Assembly: GCA_049487715.1 (NCBI GenBank)
Contig: CP150556.1
Location: 248,001 to 312,000, forward strand
Length of the DNA stretch: 64,000 bases
From: Pycnococcus provasolii
Taxonomy: Eukaryota; Chlorophyta; Pseudoscourfieldiophyceae; Pseudoscourfieldiales
Reading direction: 5' to 3'
The position numbers and the translations under genes are program-made. The notes beneath the pieces were generated by a model, which saw only the letters and a list, made by a program, of their open reading frames with translations, searched no databases and had not been told where the DNA came from. Shown one piece after another: positions 36,559-48,500 of the stretch. Position 1 is the first letter of the stretch, and each line of letters opens with the position of its first letter.

Positions 36559-38751
36559 ATGGCGGCGGCGGTGGCGGAGGTGGTAGATGCGGCCGACCTT
36601 GCTCTATCAGCTTCAGGCTATCATGATCAATCTCGCTCTCTCGTCAGTAGTAGCAGTCAAGGTCAACCAGTCTCCTCCTCGCCTTCTTCTCCGCCCCCTT
36701 CCCCTCTTGCGGGCGTTTCCTCATTTCCTCCCCCTCGCTACTACGCGCCGTTCACGCCGGAAACCATTCAAGGTTTCGACTGGGGCACGGTGTACGAACT
36801 CATGGCCAAGGTGCTGCTCGTCTCCGCGACCACCACAGCTATGCTCACTATCGTATTCACCATCAGGAGAAGAAGAAGACAGCCACTCAGAGCGCAAGCG
36901 CCTTGGCTGCTTGCCGCGCAGGTGCTAGGCGCGTGGCTCATGGCGTCGCACGTCTTGCTCGCCTTCGCCTTCCTGCCAAACCCGAACACGTGGTGCGACG
37001 TCAGCAGGATGCTCGCGAGCACGTACTACGTGCTTCTCGACGTGCCGCTCGCCCTGCGCACGTGGCGACTCGTGCACGTCTTCTTCTTCCCCGACGCTGC
37101 CGTGTTGCGCGCGACGGTCGACCCGTCGAAGCGACGACGCAGAACGAGCCCCGTCTCCGAGTCGCGCCTTTGCCTGTACTTGCTGCTTTCTGTCGCCGCG
37201 TCGTGCCTGTACGCCTCGCAGGTGGACGGTATCGCCGCTCTGCGTCCGGAGTCAGGTTGCCGGCGCAATTTTCTCCTGCCGTGGTGGCCGCTGATGCACC
37301 TTGCCGAGACTTGCGTGTTCGCGTACATGATGTTTCTGCAGCGCCACGAGACACGTGGGAGCCACCTCGAACGGCTGCCTGGTCGACTGCCACGATGCTT
37401 CAGCTTTCAGAAGGAACTTGGGATTACCGCGATGCTCTGCGCCATTCAGTTGGCTTGCGACGTGCTCGGAGCGGACGAGTTCATCAACCACACTCGCATC
37501 TTTCCACCCGTCCACGACCACCTCCTCGCCCGAGGGTACGTCGCGCTCGGATGTCTACTGCGCAGCTTCGGCGTTCTCACGTGCGTTGGTGTTTTCTACC
37601 TATTGCCGACACTCGGAAGGCGAGCGGAAGGTGCAACGCTCGCAGCACTTGCGGCTCTCGACCTCGGCTCGCGTGCGGCGATGGGCGCTTCGGATGCGTA
37701 CGGGCTTACCGACACCCTCCTTGCGGACGAGGAAGTGGCCGCGCTCGCATTCGAACATCAGCTGCCGATGCGTCAGCGTAGTGGTGCTCAGGTCGAGGAG
37801 GAGGAAATCAACGCCGCGGCGAGCGCGCAAGCTGAGATGGCGTGGGCGCAGCGCTCGTACCGTCAAGGGCAGACGTCATTCTCCAGCCGCGTAGGATCGA
37901 ACGGCACTAGCGGCGGGCGCAGCGGCGCGAGTGCTGGGCACAGCATCGGGTCTGTGGCACAGCCAGAGAATTTTGGGAACTTCATCGTGGACTCGCGCGA
38001 GCAAAGGCGTGCTCGGCGCGCGGCACTGCGCGCAGTACTCTGCGAACCGGCCGATCTTGCCCAATTCAGCGTCCACGTGGAGGACCTGGACCGTGCGTCG
38101 TGGTCGTCCGCGGATGACGGGGAGCCGGCACGACCGCGTCTCTCTGAATACCTGAGCCTGGCTCTCGAGCTTGCCATGGCGATTGATGTGGGCGGCGGTG
38201 CCAGCCGAGCTGACCTTCTCGAGCGCACGCACTTGCTGCCCCCACCTCTGCGCCTCGACCTCGAATGTTGGCTGACATTCGAGGCGAGCGCAGATACGAG
38301 CCGAACTGGTGGCACGGACAGCCTCGACGATGAAGTAGCCGGTGAGCGCGTGCACAGCGCCGCGGCACAACGTGCGGCGGCACGTGCGCTGGCGTACACC
38401 CTGGGCATCCTAGAGGCTGGCGCGGTGACGAGCTATCTTCATTCCGCGCGTCGCGGACGTGCCGAATGGCTGACCTCTCGACGAAGGCTCGTGCGATTGC
38501 GTGCTCTGCAAAGTGGGATGGTGAATCCAAGCGACGATGCCGCGGAGCTACATCTTTCCGATGACGCGCTCGCGTCAGATCTTGAAAGCGCCGCCGAGCC
38601 GGGGCGTATAGGTCGCGATATCCAGCTAAGTCTGTGGGCGCAATTCCGTGACGGCGTCGACGGTCTGTGGTGGCGTGTTTGGTCAGGGCTCAATCCTGGC
38701 AACTCCATGTCGTCGGAGCCATTGCTGGACGGAGCGGCAAGGCAAGTATGA
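36559..38751 (+). CDS. Multi-pass (about 7-TM) membrane protein with large cytosolic tail, possibly GPCR/RGS1-like
   Basis: 730 residues. The N-terminus is Ser/Pro-rich and would be extracellular. Hydrophobic segments occur at about 80-100 (VYELMAKVLLVSATTTAMLT), 115-138, 150-165, 205-222, 240-262, 295-312 and 335-355. Basic loops (RRRRRQ, KRRRRT) lie on one side. The layout of seven segments plus a long C-terminal domain resembles plant RGS1-type receptors. The tail includes LRAVLCEPADLAQFSVHVED and LSEYLSLALELAMAI, which could be the start of an RGS-like helical bundle, but the match is weak. A Gln/Glu/Ala and Ser/Gly linker (about 395-470) separates the halves. Confidence 0.5.
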   Translation: MAAAVAEVVDAADLALSASGYHDQSRSLVSSSSQGQPVSSSPSSPPPSPLAGVSSFPPPRYYAPFTPETIQGFDWGTVYELMAKVLLVSATTTAMLTIVFTIRRRRRQPLRAQAPWLLAAQVLGAWLMASHVLLAFAFLPNPNTWCDVSRMLASTYYVLLDVPLALRTWRLVHVFFFPDAAVLRATVDPSKRRRRTSPVSESRLCLYLLLSVAASCLYASQVDGIAALRPESGCRRNFLLPWWPLMHLAETCVFAYMMFLQRHETRGSHLERLPGRLPRCFSFQKELGITAMLCAIQLACDVLGADEFINHTRIFPPVHDHLLARGYVALGCLLRSFGVLTCVGVFYLLPTLGRRAEGATLAALAALDLGSRAAMGASDAYGLTDTLLADEEVAALAFEHQLPMRQRSGAQVEEEEINAAASAQAEMAWAQRSYRQGQTSFSSRVGSNGTSGGRSGASAGHSIGSVAQPENFGNFIVDSREQRRARRAALRAVLCEPADLAQFSVHVEDLDRASWSSADDGEPARPRLSEYLSLALELAMAIDVGGGASRADLLERTHLLPPPLRLDLECWLTFEASADTSRTGGTDSLDDEVAGERVHSAAAQRAAARALAYTLGILEAGAVTSYLHSARRGRAEWLTSRRRLVRLRALQSGMVNPSDDAAELHLSDDALASDLESAAEPGRIGRDIQLSLWAQFRDGVDGLWWRVWSGLNPGNSMSSEPLLDGAARQV

Positions 38752-39033
38752 ACATTGTAATATTATGAAGAAGTAACTAGTAGCCTTCCCTATCGAGAAA
38801 TGGAAGAGGTCCGTGGGCGTCCCGTCCATGGGGTGGTACCCTACAACACCAATGGACACCAATGGGAACGGGTGCATTTTCTCAATAAAGAGTAATCGAA
38901 TGGAGGTTTTGTTTTTGGTAGAAGATGGTAGAAAGATGACAGATAGTTTATGTTAAAACTTTAACCACTTTAAATCTTCAAAAAAGACTTCCACGCGCAT
39001 AAAATCAGACAAATTGTCGACAGTTCCAAATAT

Positions 39034-42000
39034 TCAGACCGCCTGTGATGGAGGAGATGCCTGTGATGGCGGAGACGCCTGCTTTGATGGCGGAGACTTC
39101 TGATACTCCGCGCGATTTGCTTGGCCACGTGGTCCAGGGTATGTCGCGTCATCGTCAAGCTCGCTTCCCATTAGCTCGATCGTGCGCGTTGGACTCTGCG
39201 TGTTCGTGTGATGTCCCGATTGACCCGACTGCGCGGGACTCGACATCGGGCTCAACTTCGCCACAAGCTCCTCCTGCTGCTTCTCCATCATGTTGCGAAA
39301 CATGTATATCATCCCGAAACCGCCCACTAACACCACAAGCGCGGAACCGCCAATCGCGAGACCTATTGCAAGGCCACGGTCCGAACTGTCATCGCCCCCG
39401 CTGCCGCCGCTTGGTGGCAGAACCTGTATCGGAGGTGTCCCTTTTGTCGTCGTGGTTGTCGTTGCCTTCGAATCAGGCAATCGTGGTGGTGTGTATGTGG
39501 ACATGGTAGAAAAGAGGATCCCCGAGGCTTCGACATAGGCACGCAGATTTCCATTGGTGATTGCAGACGCTAACGCCGCCTTCGCCTCTTCACGATCTCC
39601 CGCGCCTGTCATGCCAAATGTGACCGCCACACCCTCCAGCTTCGCAGGCTTAATTACCACCAAGGATTTGATGTTGAACAGCATGGCAGAGTGCTTCCGA
39701 ATTTGCTCCAGGAACATCGAGGAATTCTGCAATGATCGCACGTTGATGCGATTGGCCGCAAGTGTTGCAGCTGAAGGAGACGACGCAGAAAGCTCGTACG
39801 ATACAGATAATCCAACCTCCTTTAATAGCGTTCGGCGACGGCCAACATCCAAAAATGTCGTAATGCCGCACTGATCGGCTGGAATTCGCGTGATATTTTC
39901 AATGCTTTTGCAGAATCCAACCGACTCTTCAGCACCCCACTGGTCTGCACGAATACCTGTGAAGGTTATCGTTCCCATCACAATGTGAGCAGTTCGCCCC
40001 GCGATAGCGTTCGTCGCAACGATGCCCTGTGGCCCAGAGAGGTAATTTCGTACTCCCTCCTCGAGCATCTCGCGTTTCTCGCCTGCAAGATACGCCCCGT
40101 CACCGCCTCTCACCAGGATCGTGAGGTTTACGGCGCTCAAAAACGGCGATTCGATGGGTGGAGCAAGTTGAGGATCCACGTAGCCGTCGACAGCAACCGG
40201 CGGCGGTGGGGATGGTGGAGGTCGCGGCGACGGCGGAGGAGGAGATGGCGGTGGCGGATTATTCGGCGGTGGCGGAGATGGCGGCGGCGGTGATGGAAAT
40301 GTGAAAGGCGGCGGCGGTGGCTTCAAGAGATCCGTCGATCCTGGAGCCATGGTTGTTGACGGAGTTGTCGACGGAACGGGTACACCGCTTTGCTCGAATC
40401 GTGCCACGCATCCTGGTGCAAATTTGTCGGCATTGAATGTGAATTCTGCGGCGAATCCGGCAGTTTGACCCTTCATCTGAATGCTCAGCTTGTGCGTTCC
40501 ACTGCGCTTTGGACTGCAAAAACCTACTGCGAACGCATTTGCATTCGTCGCGAGTAGCGCTTGTGCAGCGCTACTGAAGCTTGCGAGCAGATCTCCCGGG
40601 GTGCTCGATACCGAATGTCCCGTCTTTCCAAATGTTTTAATCGTAGCTTCGCTGACTTTGCTACCATAAGCAATGGTGAACACATTGTGCCCCGTTTTGG
40701 CAATCGCATCTTGTGCTTCGGCAGACGTCTTGCGATTCGTGGAATCATTCCCGTCGGTGAAAAGAACGACAGATCCACGAAGGAAACGCATTGCATCTGC
40801 ATTATCCTGGGCACGCACATCCATAGCGTCCAGCGCCTCAATAACCGCGCCATTCAGATTCGTGGGGTTTGCATCCGTGAATAGACTTCTGGGATCATCG
40901 GGAATAGCGCTTATTGCAGCCTTGATGGTGTCGATGTCCTTGGTATAATCCTGCAATCTCACCATTTTTGCATCGCCTGCAAAGCCGTACAGGCTGAATT
41001 CCTGGAAGTCGACGCAATCACCTGCGTACACGATGTCAACGAGCTCTTTTGCCGCAATGCGAAGCTCATTAAGGTATCCACGGACAGAGCCGGACAAGTC
41101 TATTACGAACTGAAAGCTCTGGATTTTTGGCAGGCACGACCAATCGCTCTCCGAAGGGTCCACAAGCTCTCCATTCTCTCTCAGCTCGAGGATGTCGCAC
41201 GGAAGTCCCGAGCACACTGTGTACGGATTACCAGCGCTGAGCGAGTTGCCTTCGCAGTCCTTCATTCTGAAATGAGCAAGCACTTGGCTGTTATTATAGG
41301 AGACGCGGGTGATTGTATCACGATTAAAATCCGCGCACGTGGGAAGCACAACGCGGATGCATCGGAAGTCCGAGTACAAGTATCCGTCAGATGCATAAAA
41401 GCAGAGCACGGTGTCAGACGCCCGGTTGTCGAGGGCAATGTTATCTCCACTGTTGTCCGGAGCTGGCCAGGTAAGTTTACGTGCAACGCGCTTCGGCCCA
41501 AGTTGACGAGTAGGCTCGAGAATAATGGATTTATCGAGCACGCTTCCAAGCGTGGAGTAGAAGATGTCCAGCTCAGTACAATCATCCTTGTCCTCCGCAA
41601 CGATGTTGAAGGTAATATCGCGCCCGCGAACGCCTACCACCTTTGCGCGTGGACTCGGCGAGAATCCTCCGACGTCGTTTGGATCAAGGTTTGGAGTACC
41701 ATCGGGATTCTCGCAACCGCATTCGACGAAAACTGGTTTCGTGTTTAGGTAGCACGTTCCATCCTGTGGTGTGACCAATGGCGCCGGGGGTGGAGCCCTG
41801 ACAGAACTTACTTCGCGCAAGTTGCGACGACCCGCATTTGTCTGAGGTGGAGGAGGACTTGGCGGTGGCGGGCTCGGCGGTGGCGGGCTCGGCGGTGGCG
41901 GACTGTAATTAGCACATCCAGCTGGACAGCACGTATCCTTCGCAGATGTGCACGTATGCTGCTGGTATCGGCCAAGCTGCCCTGTGTACGTAAATGCGGG

Positions 42001-43865
42001 GCAGTACCACGGACTGTTCCCTGCTGTGACTGTCACGGGAGGCTGACACTGGTACGGATCGTACTCGAGAAGGTCTCTCGTCTCCCCGCCACCACATATG
42101 GTGCATTTTCCACTGCCTCCCCCTTCTTCTGGGATGCCGTACATGCCGTCAAGGTTCATCGGAGTTTTGATCGTACTCTTCACGTCGGGTTTGCACCCCA
42201 GCGAGCACATACGCAGGGGCACGTAGAGATACAGCAGCATATCAAGTGGCACGGAAATTTCGCTCAGCGGATCGTTGATGTCTGCACGGCTTGAGATCAT
42301 GACGACAAGGTTGTACAACCCAGGCGGGAGCGGATCTTTGTTCCTGCCGATATCCCTGCGCAGCGGGCTGATGCCCGTCTCCCAAGTCACCTCGCCCGTG
42401 AGACTGTTGATGGTCAGATCCGGCGGCTGCGTGGCGTAGTTCCTCGAGTCGCTCCATGCCGGGTACTTCTCGCAAAAGCTGCACGGTCCTTCGTACACCA
42501 AGTTGTTGGTGCGTGCACGGGTGCCGTGATCGTACTTCGAGCACGTGTACGCGGACGCTGGGCACCCTGCGCAGGTCCCGCCACATTCCGCCTGCAGTCT
42601 CTGCGCACGTGCCGCATCCCACTTGAAACGCCACCACTGGTAAGCGTTACCGTCGGGGTTGAGCGTGTCAGGGTTAGGCACCTTGCCCGCGCCGATGTCG
42701 TTGGCGAGAAGACGGCCTTGCTGCTGGCTCGTTCCCAGCGCAAAGGAAACCGGCTGCGCGGCGCCGTTGTTGAAGTCCGGGTCGTACGCCGCAACCTGGA
42801 ACCTGGCCATTGTGGGCCAGCCGGTGTACGGCACGGGAAAGACGGGAGCGAACGACGCGCGCGGGCTGCGGTTGTTGCCGACGATGTTCACCTGCACCTC
42901 GAGTCGAAATCGCCCGTTCGCGTTGTTGTGCAGGTCCACGAGCCTGTTCCCACTCATGAAGAACGCGGTCCACGGAGTTCTGGGTTCCGCCAAGCGCGGT
43001 CTGCTGTAAATGTAGTACGAGATGCCTCGCCCGAAGATGAAGTTGCCAAGCGGACTGTCGTTGAAGTCGACAGTGTGGATGGACAAGACGAGCTCTTTGC
43101 TTGTTCCGTCACCCAGAAAGAAGCCGTACGCCTCCGTCCACGGCGCGCAGTAGTCTGGCGTCTCATCGTTCGCACTCTCGCAAGGTTTACCGGCAGGGTA
43201 GAGCGTCGTGTGCGTAAGGTGCGGCGTCAAAATTCCAGCGGCGACATTAGCTGGGCACGTAGGCGAGTCGCCGGTATCCTCCGCGTCGTCACACACCTTG
43301 TTATATGGCAAGCTCTGTCGTCTGCTGAGCATGCCGACGGGAAAGCGGAGCTTGTATCCCATGGCCATTACACCTGACTGGTACCCGTCGTAGCCTGCAT
43401 TCTTGTCGCCGAAGAACTGCCACGAGTTGCTGTCGTCAATGTTCCCGACGAACGAGGCTGCGGTTGTGCCCCCGTCGTTCCACTGCTCACCAAACCACCG
43501 TCCCCACGGATAGTCACGTCGGTATGCGAGCTGGAAGTGAAATTCGACGGCGTTGTTCAGTTTCGGGCAGCCGTTGCTCGCCTCGGGGCTCGTGCAGGGC
43601 ACCCAGTAGAACGTCCCATCTGCGTACGAGAAGCGTGTGTGTGCGTGTGTTTATGAAGTATCGTGAGTTGAACCTGTAAACGTTTCTCACACAAAGAAGT
43701 GACATGACACGAAAATGTTGATGCGAACGTACACCTGAAGTGCGTCGCCTCTGCTTCCTTGAGAGGACACAATGCAAGAAGCAAGACACAAAACGCAAAA
43801 ACACGCGAATACGATGAATACGAATACGAATACGATGACGGCGATGCGAGCGAGGAACGACGCAT
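39034..43865 (-). CDS. VWA-domain, SPPPP-rich type I membrane protein (two exons)
   Basis: Exon 1 is 43865-43733, exon 2 is 43619-39034, and the intron is 43732-43620 (113 nt, GTACGT...CAG). Splicing gives 1572 residues and joins the signal peptide (SRVFAFCVLLLALCPLKEAEA) to THFRYGTFYW, a motif typical of a protist and algal extracellular family. The ectodomain contains a Cys-rich region, two SPPPPSPPPP linkers (about residues 620 and 1150-1190) and cadherin-like segments. A von Willebrand A domain (about 870-1050) has VIDLSGSV (the DxSxS metal site) and VVLFTDGNDS. One transmembrane helix (about 1465-1488, GLAIGLAIGGSALVVLVGGF) precedes a short Ser/Pro-rich cytosolic tail. It is a likely adhesion or matrix receptor. 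Confidence 0.85.
43620..43732 (-). other. Spliceosomal intron of the VWA protein gene
   Basis: Donor GTACGT follows phase 1 of codon 45; acceptor ...TACGCAG precedes ATGGGACG. The splice rebuilds Tyr in THFRYGTFYW. The intron contains a CA-rich stretch and in-frame stops. Confidence 0.8.
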
Positions 43866-45149
43866 GACAACCCCACCCCTCACAAGCTTAACTCTTAAGG
43901 GGAGGTGAGGTGAGGTATGGTGAGGTACTATCCTCACTAAGCAAGCAGCTTAAGCAGTCTTAAGACACTCACACGCACACGGATGATATTGATGATGATG
44001 GCCGACTGCCTGCCTGCCAATGTGTCGTCGGCCGGGGGAACACAAGTCGCGTGCGTGCGGCAAGTCGTGTCGTGTCGGGACCCACGAGGCCACGACGGAC
44101 GCGCGATGCCAACCTTAGCTGCGCGTGTTGTGTTTGATTGAGTCTTGCACTGCACTAGTGCACTGCACGGCTGCACGCTAATAAATAGTGGTAAAGTTGA
44201 CCTTCTCTTCTCGTTCGGCGGCGGGCGACTTTTGATCCCATCGGGATATACCAACTATACTCTTGGCAGGTGATGTTTGGTAGTTGGTAGTTGGTACTGC
44301 TCGTCGGACCTTTGGAGTTTGGAGTGGCGATTCTTCGTCGGGGTGGGCCCCATCCCATTCCATTCCATTCCTCGTCACGTCGAGACTCGAGAGAACGCCA
44401 AAAGAACGTCGAGAGCGATCTCGCTCGCTCCGTCGTCGTCGTCGTCGTCAAATGGTGTCAAAGAATTCGTCGATCGAGAACCCGAGTCGAATTCGAGCAA
44501 GTTCTCATCAGCAACTCGGAAAGTCGGAACTCCTTTTCTCGTCTCTGAACTCGACTCGTCGACTCGACGACAAGGGACATGACACTTGCGCACCGCCGCA
44601 CGACACCTGGCACGAGGCGAGGAGGTGAGGCAAGGCGACGTTTTCGCTGAACTTCTTTCAAATACTGTAGATCAAGTAGTGGAAAGCGTGACGTCATAAT
44701 TAATTATTGGTACCTTTACCGGCACAAGTATTGGTACCAGTACGTAGCGGCAATTTGTATGCCCTTGATCAAGCACGCTGCACGCACTCACGCCACTGAC
44801 ACTAAGATAGTACTACTGTAAAGGTTTACTGAGCTGGTAAAGTTTACGTAGTACTACCCTAGGCACTGCTGGTGAGTGGACGTGGCGACTGGTCCCCTCC
44901 CTCACTGGCTGGCCTGGTATGGTCAATAATCTCGTGAGGAATCACCCACCTAATGGTGTTTTCTTAAGTACCACAGTCCTGCCACAGGAGCTTAAGCCGT
45001 TAGTGGTAGATCATGAGCAATGCATGGGACGCACAAACTGCAAATGCACTACCGGGTAGGCTTCCTACGGTATCGAAAAGAAAACGAAGGCTCTTCAAGA
45101 ATCCTGATGGGCCTGATGGGAGGAGGGAGGAGTGTTCAGTGTCGTTTTG

Positions 45150-45188
<39 letters not shown>

Positions 45189-45542
45189 CACACACACGCA
45201 CACGCACCCTTGGGATCCCCTTGGAAACCTCTTTGGAAAACTCAACGACGACCCTTGGACTCCACGACGAGCTAGTGTTTCTTGGGAGAACTTTGGGACG
45301 GACTCTTTCCAAAACGACAGGAGACTGCAAAACGGACGACTAAATACAAGCCTGCAATAAGTCGTCTTTGAGGCGCTTTCGGCCCATCACGCACTCATCA
45401 GGTCAGGTCGGCCGCGGTCTTCGCTCTATCACGTCGCATTCTCTTAAGAGATCTTTTCTTAAGCGCGAAAGCTTTTACTTTGTCTTAAGCTTGTATTAGG
45501 TCGGAGGTTGTGTTAAGGTTGTGTTAAGGTTGATAGATAACA
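43866..45542. promoter_or_regulatory. Divergent intergenic region with clustered TTAAG motifs
   Basis: It lies between two divergently transcribed large genes. Near the minus gene: TTAAC at 43889-43893, CTTAAGG at 43894-43900, CTTAAG at 43949-43954 and 43959-43964. Near the plus gene: CTTAAG at 45443-45448, 45458-45463 and 45484-45489, GTTAAGG at 45512-45518 and 45523-45529. A CA repeat (about 45152-45205) lies in the middle. No supported gene. Confidence 0.55.
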
Positions 45543-48500
45543 ATGGAGCCTGAGCTGACGCCTGACCCCGGGTCGCACTATGGCACCATACTGGAGCGAC
45601 CCATGTCGCGACAGTCCGCGGGATTCGCGGACAGCGCCAGCGCAAAGCCGTTCGGAAGTTCGCTCGCGTCGGTGCACCGCGACGCCGTCTCCGTCGCACA
45701 CGACGCCACCACGCTGCCGCCGCTCGTACCCACAGCAGGAAAGGTGTCGTCGTCATACCACCACAAGCTCGCGGCGCAGCGAAGCGCGGCCGATGCGGCG
45801 GCGGCGGTCAAGCAGGCGCGCTACCAGGTGGCGCTCGACTCGAACGTGCGCAGATTTCCCGTCACCACGAGACGCACAAGGGTGGCCTATCGAACAAGGG
45901 ACGCCCAGCAAAACTGGAACAACGAAGAACTCGTCGAAATGATTGGATACGACGACCCCGCTGCCCCGCTGGCGCTGCCACCCATCGACGGCGCGCCCGA
46001 ATACCTGCCCATTGCGCCACGAGCCGGCGCATCGGAGTTCGGCGCGGTGGAGCCTCGGTCGCGCATAGCCACGCAGAGCGGAACGACTTCAATTGGCGTT
46101 CAGGCGGCGCCGGTGGGCTGGACGAGATACTTCTTCAACGACCTGCAAATCGCACGTGCGATGGGGACGCTCGGTTGGAACAGAGAGGTGAACGAGACCG
46201 ACGCGGCAGCCGGCCCGTGGCTGTACCTGCACTTCGATGTGCGCATGACGCCGCCTGACCAGCTCATGTGGCTTGGCGTCGTGCCGCTGAAGATTGAAAA
46301 CGTGCCAGATCCGGAACGGCCGATTCTGAACGACGCAATTGCCGATTCACCCGAGTGGCTTCAAACTCTGTACGACCGTGTGCACTTCGCAAGCCTCGAG
46401 TGCCACCTCGGGCAGAGAGTCACCGCGGGCGGATGGCCGGATGCAAGTGCAGACACGAGGTCCAAGGCTGTATGGGATTACAACAAGAAGCGTGGCGACG
46501 GAATGTTTGTTCCCATGTGCGGATTTGACGGATCCGCTGCCGCACGAGCGAACCTCGTCAGCGTGTGCAACTACGCGTCCATAATCGAACCGCGCGCACG
46601 CGAAGACGCACTTGCGCTCGTGCGCCTGCAGAGTGGGCTCATCCAGTGCCTCATCTCTGGACTCATCAAGGCGGACGTCAACTGCAAGGTTGCTCGCGCT
46701 GACGTGGACGAGGCGTTGGCAAATCTGAACGAGGAGCACGGCGCCCTCGGCGAAAAGGCGGACAGCCTGGCGGCCGATCTCCAGGCGGCCGAGGAGAAAC
46801 TCGTGCAATCAGCCTCGGAAAAGTCCAAAGCGCTCAAGGACGTTATTGATAGTCTCAACAGCGAGTTCGCCGTCGAACGCACTGGACTCGAATCTCAGAT
46901 ATCTGAGCTCAAGGAGCTGCAGGCTGCTGCAGAAGCAGAAAAGGAGGAGCTGCAGAACCGCATCAAGGAACTCGAGAAGGAGATGGACAAAATTATATCA
47001 GCCAAGGGAAAGAGTGACGAGTTGATTCCCGCACTGAAAGAGGAGTCGAAGCTCTTGCGCGAATCCTACGACAAAGCCCAAAAACGCATGAAAGAACTCA
47101 AAGACACAATCAACAGTCTGGAGAAGAAGTTTGAGTATGCCGAACAGGTCGCTCGCGAAGCTGGATTGATGCTTGATCAGAAACTTGCGGAATGCACAAA
47201 GCTGGAGCACGCTGCAAAGGAATTGACGGAGGCACTTGACCGGGAGAGCAAAAAGGTGGAGGAACTTAGCGAGGAGCTGCACGAGATGAAGATTTCTCAC
47301 TCAGCCATGGCTGGCGTGTCAGGCGAAAAGCTCAAGGAGCTGACAAACAAGAATGCGGAGCTCCTCGAGGCTAAGCAAAATCTGAATGAGGAGGTCAAGA
47401 ATTTGCGTAAGACGCTGCACGAAAATACACAGAATGACAAGTACCTTGTCAAGCGCGTGAAGGAAATGGAGGCGGAGAAGGAACAATTGGAGGAGGCCAA
47501 GGCGTTGGCAGAGACCAAAATCCAAGAGCTCGACGCCCAACGCCAGGAACTCGTCGTCAGCAAGAAAGGGCAAGTTCAGGAGCTGCGCGCGATGAAGGAG
47601 CGCGTTGCGGAGGTGGAAACGTTAAGGTCTCAGGACGAGTTTCGGAAAAAGGGCTTACAAAAGGAAATCGGTCGACTCAAAGCATCGATCGAAAGCTTGA
47701 AGTCATGGGATTCGGCGGACAAGGCTCTTGTGACGAAAGCTGAACTTTTGGAGCAGGACCTTGCCACGAAGGAAGCTGAGCTCGCGATGTTGCGGTCAGA
47801 GAAGAATCAATTGGCTTTGGTAAATGCCGTTCACGGCGTGCGCATAGAGCAATATCGCTCAAACGTCGGAGAACTTCGAGAGAGGTTAGTTGGGCTGGCC
47901 AATGCCGACAAGGAAGCCGACGAAGCGGAACAACTTGTTGATACCATGGAGGACAAGCTCGAGAAGGCGCAGGGTGACATTTCAAGTCTGGAGCAACAAA
48001 GAGCTAAGCTGTCGAAACAAGTTGAATTAGGCGCTGAGTCTATAGATAATCTAGAGAAGGAGCTTAGAGCTGTGAAGTTGCGACTCGCGCAGAGGGTGAA
48101 CGAGATTACACATTTAGAGCAGGGCGAGAAAGGAGTGCAGGTTCTGCAAGCTCAGCTTGACGAGTTGAATGGTAAGTTAGCAGAATCTCAAACTGACGCG
48201 CAGCACTTGCGCGCCGAGCTTTTCAAGGCGAAGGAAAGCGTGGAAGATGCCACACAGGCGAATAGGGATGTTTTGGAGAATAACGATAACCTTCAGCGCC
48301 AACTTCGTAAAAAGGACCAGGAGATTGCGAAACTTGAAAATGGAAGGGATCCATCAGAGATCCAAGCAAGGCGTATTGAGGAGCTGGAGCATGAGGTGCG
48401 CAGCCTCGAGACGCGCCTTAAGGTGGAGGAAGCCAGCCGCGATGTAGAGGATTTGGACCACGTGTCTGAAGTGCAGCACAGCAAGGATGACGAAATTGCC

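Noticed and set aside
41272-41748. 158-residue plus frame inside the VWA gene, and similar frames over the giant coiled-coil gene
   Set aside because: Antisense shadows of long real coding regions.
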